64,000 nt of DNA from DAOTXR01 sp034435375 (lineage in GTDB: Bacteria > Chloroflexota > Anaerolineae > Aggregatilineales > UBA3940), in contig DAOTXR010000011.1 in NCBI GenBank assembly GCA_034435375.1, forward strand, positions 27,898 to 91,897, in the 5' to 3' direction. The notes under the pieces are model-generated. The model saw nothing but the letters and a program-made list of their open reading frames with translations, was not told the DNA's origin and made no database searches. The position numbers were made by a program, and so were the translations under genes. Every line of letters begins with the position of its first letter. The stretch's first letter is position 1. Below, one piece after another: positions 16,162-24,399 of this stretch.

Positions 16162-17160
16162 GTGGCTAATCGTGTTGCACTGTACCTGCAAGACGCACAT
16201 CCCATCCGGGATGGCATTGAATACGTCCGGTATGCTGAACAGCGGGGCTTTGAAGCCGTTTGGCAGGCCGAATCGCGACTGGTGCGCGACGCCATTGTGC
16301 CGATGGCCGCCTTTGCTGCAACAACCGAGCGCATCAAGGTTGGCTCCGGTGTCATCAACAACTGGACGCGCAATGCAGCGCTGATTGCCGCTACCTTCCT
16401 GACGCTCGACGACCTGGCGCCGGACCGCTGCCTCCTGGGCATTGGGGCCTGGTGGGACCCTCTGGCAAAAAACGTCGGCATTGACCGCAAGAATCCGCTG
16501 CAGGCTATGCGCGAGGTCGTGACGGTCGTCCGCGCTCTGCTCAATGCCGAGACGGTGACTTTTCACGGCGAGTTTGTCAACGTGACGGGCATCGAGCTGG
16601 ACGTGGTCCACGGGCGCAAGGGGCCGCGCAACGTGCCGATTTACATCGGCGCGACTGGCCCCAAGATGCTCGAACTGACGGGGGAGATCGCAGATGGAGT
16701 GGTGCTGAACTACCTCGTCAAGCCAGAGTACAACGTCGAGGCCATGGAACATTTGGAAGAAGGCGCCCGGCGTGCCGGGCGTAGCGTTGATGACATCGAC
16801 CGCCCACAGTTGATTGTGTGCTCAATGGATCCTGATCGCAGGCGCGGGCTTGACGGCGCCCGCAAGCTGATCACGCAGTATTTGGCTCAGCAACCCCACT
16901 TTGCCAAGGCGCTGGGCGCCGACGAGGGCATGGTTGCCGAGATCAAAAAGCGACTGGGCTGGCCTGCCACCGAAGAGCAGATCGAGGCGGCCATGGAGTT
17001 TGTGCCGGACGAGATGGTCCAGATGGTGGCTGCGGCGGGTACGCCTGAGGAGTGTCGCGCCAAGGTCCAGGAGTACATTGATACAGGCTGTACTTGTCCG
17101 ATCCTGTACCCGCTGGGACCGGACGTCAAGATGATGATCGATGCTTTTGCAGCTAAGTAA
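16162..17160 (+). CDS. LLM-class flavin/F420-dependent oxidoreductase
   Basis: Luciferase-like monooxygenase TIM-barrel enzyme of 332 residues, probably using F420H2. It resembles methylene-tetrahydromethanopterin reductase and other F420-dependent members: early ALYLQDAHPIRDGIEYVRYA, then TTERIKVGSGVINNWTRN, LGIGAWWDP and the phosphate-binding IYIGATGPKMLELTGEIADG. GTG 16162 follows AAAGGAG with good spacing. It lies 50 nt after cofC, so it may be the enzyme that consumes the F420 made by the preceding genes. Substrate unknown. A folate-type methylene carrier or an N-heterocycle is possible given the neighbours, but this is speculation. Confidence 0.85.
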   Translation: MANRVALYLQDAHPIRDGIEYVRYAEQRGFEAVWQAESRLVRDAIVPMAAFAATTERIKVGSGVINNWTRNAALIAATFLTLDDLAPDRCLLGIGAWWDPLAKNVGIDRKNPLQAMREVVTVVRALLNAETVTFHGEFVNVTGIELDVVHGRKGPRNVPIYIGATGPKMLELTGEIADGVVLNYLVKPEYNVEAMEHLEEGARRAGRSVDDIDRPQLIVCSMDPDRRRGLDGARKLITQYLAQQPHFAKALGADEGMVAEIKKRLGWPATEEQIEAAMEFVPDEMVQMVAAAGTPEECRAKVQEYIDTGCTCPILYPLGPDVKMMIDAFAAK

Positions 17161-17167
17161 TTGTCCT

Positions 17168-17674
17168 ATGAACACATCAGATGATCACAAGGGTGAGTTT
17201 CTGCCACAGCCAAACTCTCGACATTGTTTTGTTTGCGGAGTGGAAAGCCCTGTCGGACTCAAGTTGCGCTTTGCCGACAACGGAGTCGACGAGGTACGGG
17301 CCACGTATGTAGTCGCAGGCAAGTACCAGGGGTACCCTGGCATTGTGCATGGTGGGATTATCGCTGCCATGCTGGACGAGACTGCGGGGCGGACAGTTAT
17401 GATTGGCCATCCTAATCGTTTCTTCATGACGGCTAAAATGGAGATCAGGTACCGTCAGCCCGTGCCAACGGACACTCAGCTTACACTGGTCGGCCACATG
17501 ATCAAGGATCGCGGTCGGCTGGCTCAGACGCATGGCGAGGTCCAGCTGCCAGATGGGACCATTGCTGCCGAGGCTGACATCACTCTGATCGAGATTCCGC
17601 CCAAATACGTGGATGGCGCTGACTTTGAGATCCTGGGGTGGAGAGTATACCCAGAAGACAATCCTGCTCCGTAG
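17168..17674 (+). CDS. PaaI/THEM4-type hotdog thioesterase
   Basis: A 168-residue hotdog-fold protein. The catalytic-site signature GIVHGGIIAAMLDETAG lies near residue 55, and the N-terminal CFVCG segment (paired Cys) is shared with a subgroup of PaaI-like thioesterases. Expected activity is hydrolysis of an acyl-CoA or aryl-CoA. ATG 17168 is preferred, 8 nt after the LLM gene stop; an in-frame start at 17141 would overlap that gene. No strong ribosome site is visible. The position between F420 and molybdenum hydroxylase genes hints at a CoA-linked catabolic step, with no direct evidence. Confidence 0.78.
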   Translation: MNTSDDHKGEFLPQPNSRHCFVCGVESPVGLKLRFADNGVDEVRATYVVAGKYQGYPGIVHGGIIAAMLDETAGRTVMIGHPNRFFMTAKMEIRYRQPVPTDTQLTLVGHMIKDRGRLAQTHGEVQLPDGTIAAEADITLIEIPPKYVDGADFEILGWRVYPEDNPAP

Positions 17675-17724
17675 ATACACATCCGTGGCGGGCTTAGTCC
17701 ACTGCACAAGCAAGGAGAGCCTCC

Positions 17725-18558
17725 ATGTTGTATAACCTGCGAGAGTACCACCGACCCACCGACCTGGGCGAGGCGCTGCGACTGATCGGACGCACTGAGG
17801 TGCGCACCGTGCCTCTGTCAGGCGGTACATGCCTGGTCGGCGAGGGCGCATCCCAAATCGAGGCCGTCGTCGATCTGGCCGGGCTGGGGTTAGATTTCAT
17901 TGAACGCAAAGACAGCATCCTGCGCGTGGGCGCAATGGTACGCCTGCAGACCCTTGTCGAAGAGCTGAGGGATGTGGCTGACGGTCTGCTGGCCAAGACG
18001 GCTCATCGCATGGCTGGGCTGCACGTACGCAATGCCATGACTATCGGAGGCGTGTTGGCAGGGAGGGACCTGCACACACCGCTGAGCGCTGCCCTGGCGG
18101 CCCTCCAGGCCAGGGTCGCCATCACCGGCCAGGGTGAGGAGCAGCCTGTGTGGCCCGCCATCCCCCCTGAGAGAATCGAGGGGCAGATCATCACTGCCGT
18201 GGAAATCGATCTACCTCAAGGTCAGGTTGGCGCTGCCTACGAGCAGGTTGGACGAACTCCTGCCGATCACCCTATTGTGTGTTCAGCAGCCATTGCCTGC
18301 GCCAACGGTGGGCAGATCGTGGCGCGGACAGCTATCGGCGGCCTGCTATCTGACGACCTCGTGCTGATCGGCGACACGTTCAGAGGCAGCAATGCCAGCT
18401 TTGAGGCCATCGAACAACTAGTGAATGCCATCCCCGAAGCGATGCTCCTGGACAATTTCCTGGGCAGCTCCGCCTATCGCCGAGGTGTGGCACCGGTGCT
18501 GGCGCGGCGTGCCCTGACGGCTGCCCTGGACAAGGTCAGGGCGCAGGAGGAGGCATAA
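17725..18558 (+). CDS. Molybdenum hydroxylase A, FAD-binding subunit (XdhB/CoxM-like)
   Basis: FAD subunit of a xanthine-dehydrogenase-family enzyme, passing electrons from the iron-sulfur clusters to NAD+ or another acceptor. The 277-residue protein has the N-terminal YHRPTDLGEALRL, VPLSGGTCLVGE in place of the usual AGGT-type flavin motif, GLHVRNAMTIGGVL (second FAD motif) and a C-terminal CO-dehydrogenase flavoprotein domain ending in ARRALTAAL. AAGGAGAG precedes the ATG. The stop is 3 nt before the fused iron-sulfur/molybdenum subunit, so the two form one enzyme. The GAT-type FAD signature is slightly degenerate, so flavin affinity could differ. Confidence 0.85.
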   Translation: MLYNLREYHRPTDLGEALRLIGRTEVRTVPLSGGTCLVGEGASQIEAVVDLAGLGLDFIERKDSILRVGAMVRLQTLVEELRDVADGLLAKTAHRMAGLHVRNAMTIGGVLAGRDLHTPLSAALAALQARVAITGQGEEQPVWPAIPPERIEGQIITAVEIDLPQGQVGAAYEQVGRTPADHPIVCSAAIACANGGQIVARTAIGGLLSDDLVLIGDTFRGSNASFEAIEQLVNAIPEAMLLDNFLGSSAYRRGVAPVLARRALTAALDKVRAQEEA

Positions 18559-18561
18559 GCC

Positions 18562-21552
18562 ATGCTCATCACCTTCAGGCTCAACGGAAAAGACACAACC
18601 TGCGACGTGCAACCCAGCCAGACGCTGCTCTCAGTGCTGCGCAAGAATGGGGTGTGGGGTGTCAAGCACGGCTGTGAGACCGGTGAGTGCGGCGCGTGTG
18701 CCGTCCTGATCGATGGGAAACCAGTAAACAGCTGCACGCTGCTCGCAGCGCAGGCTGCCGGACATGAGATCACGACCATCGAAGGAGTAGGAGGGGCACA
18801 GCAGCGCGGCTGGCGCGGTTCAGCCCCCCTCCACGCCTTGCAGACGGCCTTTGTCGAGACTGGGGCCATCCAATGCGGTTACTGCACCCCCGCCTTTATC
18901 CTAGCCGCATTGGTGCTGCTGGGGCAGGAGCCAGATCCCACCGAGGATCAGGTGCGCGAGGCGTTGAGTGGCGTTCTGTGCCGCTGCACTGGCTATCTTA
19001 AGCCGGTGCAGGCCGTATTACGGGCCGCTGCCGTCTTACGCGGGGAAGAGGTCCCGCCGATTTCAGAGGAGGGGAGCATCTCTGCACAGCTGAGCCTGTT
19101 CTGGCCATCTCGCCCGGAGTTCCAGGAGCCGCCCAGCATGCTAGGGGAAGGCGGTACGCTGGTCAAGACTACGCCCATGCCAACCATCATTGTCTCCGAG
19201 GAGAGAACACACCAGTACGTTGGCAAGCCAGAGCCAAAGGTCGATGCCATGAAGCTGGTGCAGGGCCACGCGGCTTACGCTGACGACATCGAGATGCGTG
19301 GTATGCTGGTTGGCAAACTGCTTTTAAGCCCACACGCTCACGCCATTATCAAGAACATCGATGTCAGCAAAGCGCGGGCGCTGCCTGGCGTACACGCTGT
19401 CCTGACCCACCAAGACCTGCCGCGTGTGGCTTACACTACTGCTGGGCAGTCTCATCCGGAGCCTGGACCGCACGACAATTTCAGTCTCGATTACAAGGTG
19501 CGCTGGGTGGGCGATCGTGTGGCTGCCGTCGCCGCCGAGACAGAAGAGATCGCGAGGCAAGCACTCGATCTGATCGAGGTCGAGTACGAGATTCTGCCAG
19601 CGATCCTCGATCCACGCGATGCCATGAAACCTGGGGCACCCATCATCCATGACGAGCCGGAAAGCTGGCACATCGAAGACAAACAGCGCAACCTAGCCGC
19701 TGTCATCGAGTGGGAGCTGGGCGATGTAGAAGCTGCTTTCGAACAGGCCGACCACATTTTCGAAGATACCTATTACAGCCCCAAAGTCCAGCAGGCCCCC
19801 ATTGAGCCGCATGTGGTCGTGACATGGTGGGACGAAGATGACCGGCTGGTGATCCGCACCAGCACGCAAGTGCCTTTCCACGTACGGCGCATCCTGGCTC
19901 CGGTCCTTGGCCTGCCTGAGAAGCGCATCCGCGTGATCAAGCCGCGCATCGGTGGAGGATTCGGTGTCAAACAGGAGGTGCTGCTCGAAGACATCTGCGC
20001 TCACCTGACCATTGTCACAGGTCGTCCTGTGCGTATGGAATACACCCGCGAGGAGGAGTTCACTGCTAGCCGGACACGTCACAACATGATCCTGACACTC
20101 AAGACCGGTGTGATGAAAGACGGGACAATCGTCGCCAATGCAATGTACGTTCTCTCAGACACAGGGGGCAGCGGCACACATGCCATGACGGTTGCGGGAA
20201 ACACCGGTCACAAAGCTATGGCACTCTACAACGCCCCTAATATTCGCTTCCACGCCGATGTAGTCTACACCAACAAAGTGCCCTCAGGAGCATATCGCGG
20301 CTACGGCGTGCCGCAGGGTTTCTGGGCACTCGAGACTCACATGGAACATATCGCTCGCTCGTTGGGCCTTGATCCCCTGGAATTTCGACTCAAAAACGCC
20401 ATCAAAGCTGGAGATGAGCACCCGGTCAGCAAGATATGGAGCGAGGGGCGCGAAGGGGCTGCCGAATACATCCATACTTGTGGGTTGCCCCAGTGTGTCG
20501 AGCAGGGGGCGGCAGCCATTCGCTGGCATGAACGCTACAACAATCCAGAGTGGCATCAGGTACCTGGCAAGCCACACCTGCGGCGTGGGATCGGTGTGGC
20601 GACTGTGATGCAGGGCACCGCCATACCCAATCTGGACATGGGGGCGGCGAGCATCAAAATGAACGACGATGGATCGTTCAATCTGCTGGTGGGTGCCACC
20701 GACTTGGGCACCGGCTCAGACACGGTGCTGACGCAAATGGCCGCCGAAGTTCTGGGCTGTCCACCGGAGGACTTCATCACCTACTCATCCGATACAGACT
20801 TCACGCCTTTTGACAAGGGGGCCTATGCCAGCAGCACTACCTATGTCTCGGGCCGCGCCGTGGTGATCGCCGCTGAAAAGGTCGCTGCGCAGATCAAGGC
20901 CGTCGCGGCGGAGTTGCTAAGCAAGGGCGGCAGCGACATCAGCCCGGATGAGCTTGAACTGCGGGAACGAGCTGCCTGGGCGCCCGATGGCCGCTCGGTG
21001 GCCCTGCGCGAGGTTGCCATGCATTCCCTGCACCATGCCAAACAACATCAGATTATGGCTGTGGGCAGCTATGTATCGCCTGAGTCGCCGCCGCCATTCG
21101 CAGCTCAGTTTGCCACCGTGACCGTCGATACCGAGACCGGCCAAGTGACGGTGGACGAATTGGTCATGGCCGTCGACTCCGGTGTTATAATCAACCCAGT
21201 GACGGCCAGCGGCCAGATCGAAGGTGGCATGGTGCAAGCCGCAGGTTATGCCGTGTGCGAAGAGCTGGCCTACGACGATCAGGGGCGCGTGCTCAACCCG
21301 CGTTTTGGCCCTTACTGGATTTTCCGCTCGGATGACGCGCCCAGGTTGACCACCATTTTCGTTGAGACCTACGAGCAGAGCGGCCCCTTCGGAGCCAAAG
21401 CTGTCGCTGAGATTCCGCTCGACGGAGCAGGCCCGGCCATTGCCAATGCCGTCTACGATGCTGTCGGTGTGCGCATCAAGGAGGCACCCCTATACCCAGA
21501 AAAGGTGTGGCGTGCGATCCAGGAGAAAAGGCGCAGCGAACAGGAGTGTTAA
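18562..21552 (+). CDS. Molybdenum hydroxylase A, fused [2Fe-2S]-molybdopterin subunit
   Basis: Fusion of the small iron-sulfur and large catalytic subunits of a xanthine dehydrogenase-family enzyme (996 residues). Plant-type [2Fe-2S] ligands are C38, C43, C46 and C58; the second cluster is in QCGYCTPAF and LCRCTGY at about 107-145. The catalytic part begins near 225, with GGGFGVKQE near 470, SGAYRGYG near 575 and the base-acting Glu at about E950 in GPFGAKAVAEIPL. The hydroxylase type, not CO dehydrogenase, is indicated by the absence of the AYRCSFR loop. The FAD subunit is encoded just upstream and XdhC just downstream. Oxidation of a purine or other N-heterocycle is likely; the substrate is unproven. 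Confidence 0.88.
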   Translation: MLITFRLNGKDTTCDVQPSQTLLSVLRKNGVWGVKHGCETGECGACAVLIDGKPVNSCTLLAAQAAGHEITTIEGVGGAQQRGWRGSAPLHALQTAFVETGAIQCGYCTPAFILAALVLLGQEPDPTEDQVREALSGVLCRCTGYLKPVQAVLRAAAVLRGEEVPPISEEGSISAQLSLFWPSRPEFQEPPSMLGEGGTLVKTTPMPTIIVSEERTHQYVGKPEPKVDAMKLVQGHAAYADDIEMRGMLVGKLLLSPHAHAIIKNIDVSKARALPGVHAVLTHQDLPRVAYTTAGQSHPEPGPHDNFSLDYKVRWVGDRVAAVAAETEEIARQALDLIEVEYEILPAILDPRDAMKPGAPIIHDEPESWHIEDKQRNLAAVIEWELGDVEAAFEQADHIFEDTYYSPKVQQAPIEPHVVVTWWDEDDRLVIRTSTQVPFHVRRILAPVLGLPEKRIRVIKPRIGGGFGVKQEVLLEDICAHLTIVTGRPVRMEYTREEEFTASRTRHNMILTLKTGVMKDGTIVANAMYVLSDTGGSGTHAMTVAGNTGHKAMALYNAPNIRFHADVVYTNKVPSGAYRGYGVPQGFWALETHMEHIARSLGLDPLEFRLKNAIKAGDEHPVSKIWSEGREGAAEYIHTCGLPQCVEQGAAAIRWHERYNNPEWHQVPGKPHLRRGIGVATVMQGTAIPNLDMGAASIKMNDDGSFNLLVGATDLGTGSDTVLTQMAAEVLGCPPEDFITYSSDTDFTPFDKGAYASSTTYVSGRAVVIAAEKVAAQIKAVAAELLSKGGSDISPDELELRERAAWAPDGRSVALREVAMHSLHHAKQHQIMAVGSYVSPESPPPFAAQFATVTVDTETGQVTVDELVMAVDSGVIINPVTASGQIEGGMVQAAGYAVCEELAYDDQGRVLNPRFGPYWIFRSDDAPRLTTIFVETYEQSGPFGAKAVAEIPLDGAGPAIANAVYDAVGVRIKEAPLYPEKVWRAIQEKRRSEQEC

Positions 21553-21566
21553 GAAACAGGCAGCAG

Positions 21567-22400
21567 ATGTCCGACAGTGAGATCTACGAAGCACTGCTGG
21601 AAGCCAAACGTGGAGGTCGGCCTGCTGTCCTAGCGACTGTGATCCGCGATCAGGGATCGGTGCCACGTCACGCCGGGGCCAAGATGCTGATCTTTCCAGA
21701 CGGCAGGAGCATCGGCACGGTGGGAGGCGGGGAGCTTGAGAGCCGAGTGATCGCAGCAGCGCCCAACCTGATCAAAAGCGACCGTCCGGCCATCTTACAC
21801 ATCGAGTTGGTTGACCCAGAACGCGGCGATGCCGGTGTCTGCGGCGGGCAGGTAGATATCTTCGTGGAACCAATCATGCCCGACCCCACTATTCTCATCA
21901 TTGGCTGTGGCCACTGTGGACAGGCGCTGGCCGAACTGGCTCACTGGCTGGGCTACCGGGTGATCGTCACTGATGACCGCCCTGAGCTGTGCAACCCGAA
22001 AGTCATTCCTCACGCCAATGAGCATATCGTGGCTTTGCCGAGCGAGATCGCCCATACCATCCCTATCCACGAGCGGACTTATGTCGCGGCAGTGACTCGC
22101 GGTGTTCCGCTCGACGTAGCTCTCCTGCCCTACCTCCTCCGGTCGCCCGCACCGTTCATCGGCGTGATGGGCAGCCAGCGGCGCTGGGCAGCAGCCGCCA
22201 AGCAACTGCGTGAGCAGGGTTTCACCGAAGCTGATCTGGCACGCATCCACGCCCCAATCGGGTTGGAGCTTAACGCCGAGACGCCCCGCGAGATCGCGAT
22301 CAGCATCATGGCCGAGATCATTGCTTTCCAGCGCGGCGGCACAGGCGAGCCGATGAAACAGGGGGGAACACCAGAGGAGACACACTCCCGTCGGGAGTGA
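21567..22400 (+). CDS. xdhC: XdhC-family molybdenum cofactor insertion/sulfuration protein
   Basis: Chaperone that binds molybdopterin cofactor, helps its sulfuration and inserts it into xanthine dehydrogenases. The 277-residue protein has the N-terminal XdhC/CoxI motif GSVPRHAGAKMLIFPDG and GTVGGGELE, DAGVCGGQVDIFVEP with a conserved Cys, then a Rossmann domain starting LIIGCGHCGQALA and ending FIGVMGSQRRW and HAPIGLELNAETPREIAISI. ATG 21567 is used, 14 nt after the hydroxylase stop; an upstream in-frame start lies inside that gene. Its place beside enzyme A suggests that enzyme A receives the sulfurated cofactor. Confidence 0.88.
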   Translation: MSDSEIYEALLEAKRGGRPAVLATVIRDQGSVPRHAGAKMLIFPDGRSIGTVGGGELESRVIAAAPNLIKSDRPAILHIELVDPERGDAGVCGGQVDIFVEPIMPDPTILIIGCGHCGQALAELAHWLGYRVIVTDDRPELCNPKVIPHANEHIVALPSEIAHTIPIHERTYVAAVTRGVPLDVALLPYLLRSPAPFIGVMGSQRRWAAAAKQLREQGFTEADLARIHAPIGLELNAETPREIAISIMAEIIAFQRGGTGEPMKQGGTPEETHSRRE

Positions 22401-22410
22401 GGGGGATCGA

Positions 22411-24393
22411 ATGGCAGCAGAACGCTATCCATTGGTGCTGGTCCCGGGATCGATGGCCTCTGAGCTTTACCTGGGTGACGATCGAATCTGGCCACCTGAC
22501 CAGTTCAGCGATCTGGCCAAGTTGCGCCACCTAAAGGATGGCACATTCAGGGTCGGGAATCTGGTGAGAGCAGCACAGCCCATTCCCCGGATCGGTCTGA
22601 GCCGGATGGATCTGTGGGAGTCTTTCATTGCCCAATTTCTGATTAAGGAGTTGGGCTACGTTGAAGGCGAGGACCTGTTCTTCTTCCCTTACGACTGGCG
22701 GCAAGACATCCGCATTGTGGCCTGCCAGTTACGTGAGGCCATGGGAGGCTTCGCTCAAATTGTGCAGCAGAAACGCAGCCTGGACCCGGCTGCACCGGTG
22801 AAGTTCTATATCCTGGGCCACAGCCTGGGATCGCTTGTCTGCCGCTGGTATGTCGATCAGGAGGGCGGGCGCGAGAACGTAGCCCATATGATGTTACTCG
22901 GAGCAGTTGACCGAGGTGTGCCCAGCAGCTTTATTGCACTCCTCACAGGCGATCCGGGGGAGGTTATGCACCCCCAACCTATCGTTGACTTCATCTTAGA
23001 GCGCATTCTGCCATCCCTGTTGGGCGGCATGGCTGACATTCTGCGCAGCATACACTGCATCTATCAAGCCCTGCCCGGCAGCCCCTTTGTGTATAGCCCT
23101 GGCGGCTCGGTCGACATTTTCGACGACATATCCTGGTTGGGCGACCCGGGAGCCGGGGACTATGCCCACTGGGTATCCAATCTGGCCGATGGCAAGGCTG
23201 TGCAGCACATGATGGCTCGCCCTTCTACTGTTCCTACAACATACGTCTATGGACAGAGGCAAGAGACGCCTGAGAGTGTCTATGTCGAACCTGCTGCTGG
23301 CGGCGGCTATGATTGGTCCACAGTCCGCGTGGACTGGGGACGAGGCGATGGCCTCGTCCTCTCACGGTCGGCTTGGCCCGGTGACCTGGAAGCTGGCATC
23401 CAGGTGGTATGGGTTGAGATGGGACACAACAGTCTGCATCACACCGACGAGGTACATGCTCTCCTTGAAGATCAAACACGCCTTCCTCGTAGAGAAGCCA
23501 CCGTCACAGGAGCGACCGGGCTGTCCAGCGAAGAGATCAAAGAATACCTGGAGACGATCGTTCACAGCGATCGCTACATCGCTGCCTCGCAGGCCGAGCG
23601 GGGCCACCTGGTTGTTGCGCTACCCGCCGACCCAAGCCGCCCCATGGAGGATGCCAGGGCGGTGATCGCGTCAGTGCAGCCTGGCAGGCCAGTTCTTATT
23701 CTGGGCCGGGCAGGGGCGGGCAAAAGCGAGGCTGTGTACAGTGTTATGTGGCACACTGCTCAAGCCAGCCTGGACCCTCAGGGGCACATGCTGGTACCAA
23801 TCTACGTTGATCTGCGCCGATATCGGGGAGAGGACAACCTACTAACCCTGGTGTGGTCCACTCTGGCCGAGACCGGGACCAGGACCTTCCTCACACGGCA
23901 GGTGAAGCTTTTATTGGAGAATGTGCCCTGCTTGGTCTTTTTTGATGACTTTGACCAACTGCTCAGACGTCATAGGGCCGAAGGCATAGAGGTGCTTAAC
24001 CAGTTCCTCCGCAGCTATCCCAACGTTCGCGCGGTGTTCACCGCTGAGAGCGGCCTCTACGAGGGGCAATTGCCGCAGGCGCGTGTCTACATGCTGCTCT
24101 CGAAGGAACTGGAGCAAGCGACCGCAGCCCTACCTCCCCAGGTAGGTGACGTGATCGTCGCCATCATCGGCGACAACGCTTCCAATATTGCTATCGGGCG
24201 AGAGAGCAGCGCCAAGACCATCGAGGTCGCTGCCCAAGCGATCACTGCGGCTCAGTCAAAGCGGGGCGAGACATCTATTGTCGACTATGCCCAGCTTGGC
24301 GAGCTGATCGAAGCTGCACGCAGTCAGAAGTGGGATAAGGTAGAATCTATCGCGCAGGCAATGTCGAGCACCCTAGGAAGGAAGGGAAATTAG
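22411..24393 (+). CDS. LCAT-like alpha/beta hydrolase fused to a P-loop NTPase
   Basis: Unusual 660-residue fusion. Residues 1-350 resemble lecithin:cholesterol acyltransferase-type lipases: start YPLVLVPGSMASELY, FFPYDWRQD near 92, nucleophile elbow GHSLGS with Ser near 138 and a late His in MGHNSLHHTDEV near 340. Residues 420-600 form a P-loop ATPase with Walker A GRAGAGKS near 432 and Walker B CLVFFDDFDQLL near 508, resembling NACHT/STAND-type modules but short. The last 90 residues include GDNASNIAIGRESS, reminiscent of linker motifs in STAND proteins. It is tightly packed (10 nt after xdhC, 6 nt before the next gene). A signalling or conflict role is possible; none is shown. The ATP-binding assignment is firm, the family name is not. 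Confidence 0.7.
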   Translation: MAAERYPLVLVPGSMASELYLGDDRIWPPDQFSDLAKLRHLKDGTFRVGNLVRAAQPIPRIGLSRMDLWESFIAQFLIKELGYVEGEDLFFFPYDWRQDIRIVACQLREAMGGFAQIVQQKRSLDPAAPVKFYILGHSLGSLVCRWYVDQEGGRENVAHMMLLGAVDRGVPSSFIALLTGDPGEVMHPQPIVDFILERILPSLLGGMADILRSIHCIYQALPGSPFVYSPGGSVDIFDDISWLGDPGAGDYAHWVSNLADGKAVQHMMARPSTVPTTYVYGQRQETPESVYVEPAAGGGYDWSTVRVDWGRGDGLVLSRSAWPGDLEAGIQVVWVEMGHNSLHHTDEVHALLEDQTRLPRREATVTGATGLSSEEIKEYLETIVHSDRYIAASQAERGHLVVALPADPSRPMEDARAVIASVQPGRPVLILGRAGAGKSEAVYSVMWHTAQASLDPQGHMLVPIYVDLRRYRGEDNLLTLVWSTLAETGTRTFLTRQVKLLLENVPCLVFFDDFDQLLRRHRAEGIEVLNQFLRSYPNVRAVFTAESGLYEGQLPQARVYMLLSKELEQATAALPPQVGDVIVAIIGDNASNIAIGRESSAKTIEVAAQAITAAQSKRGETSIVDYAQLGELIEAARSQKWDKVESIAQAMSSTLGRKGN

Positions 24394-24399
24394 AACACC

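Noticed and set aside
16129..16752. 207-codon minus-strand frame opposite the LLM gene
   Set aside because: Antisense to a gene with strong family evidence; no start signal.
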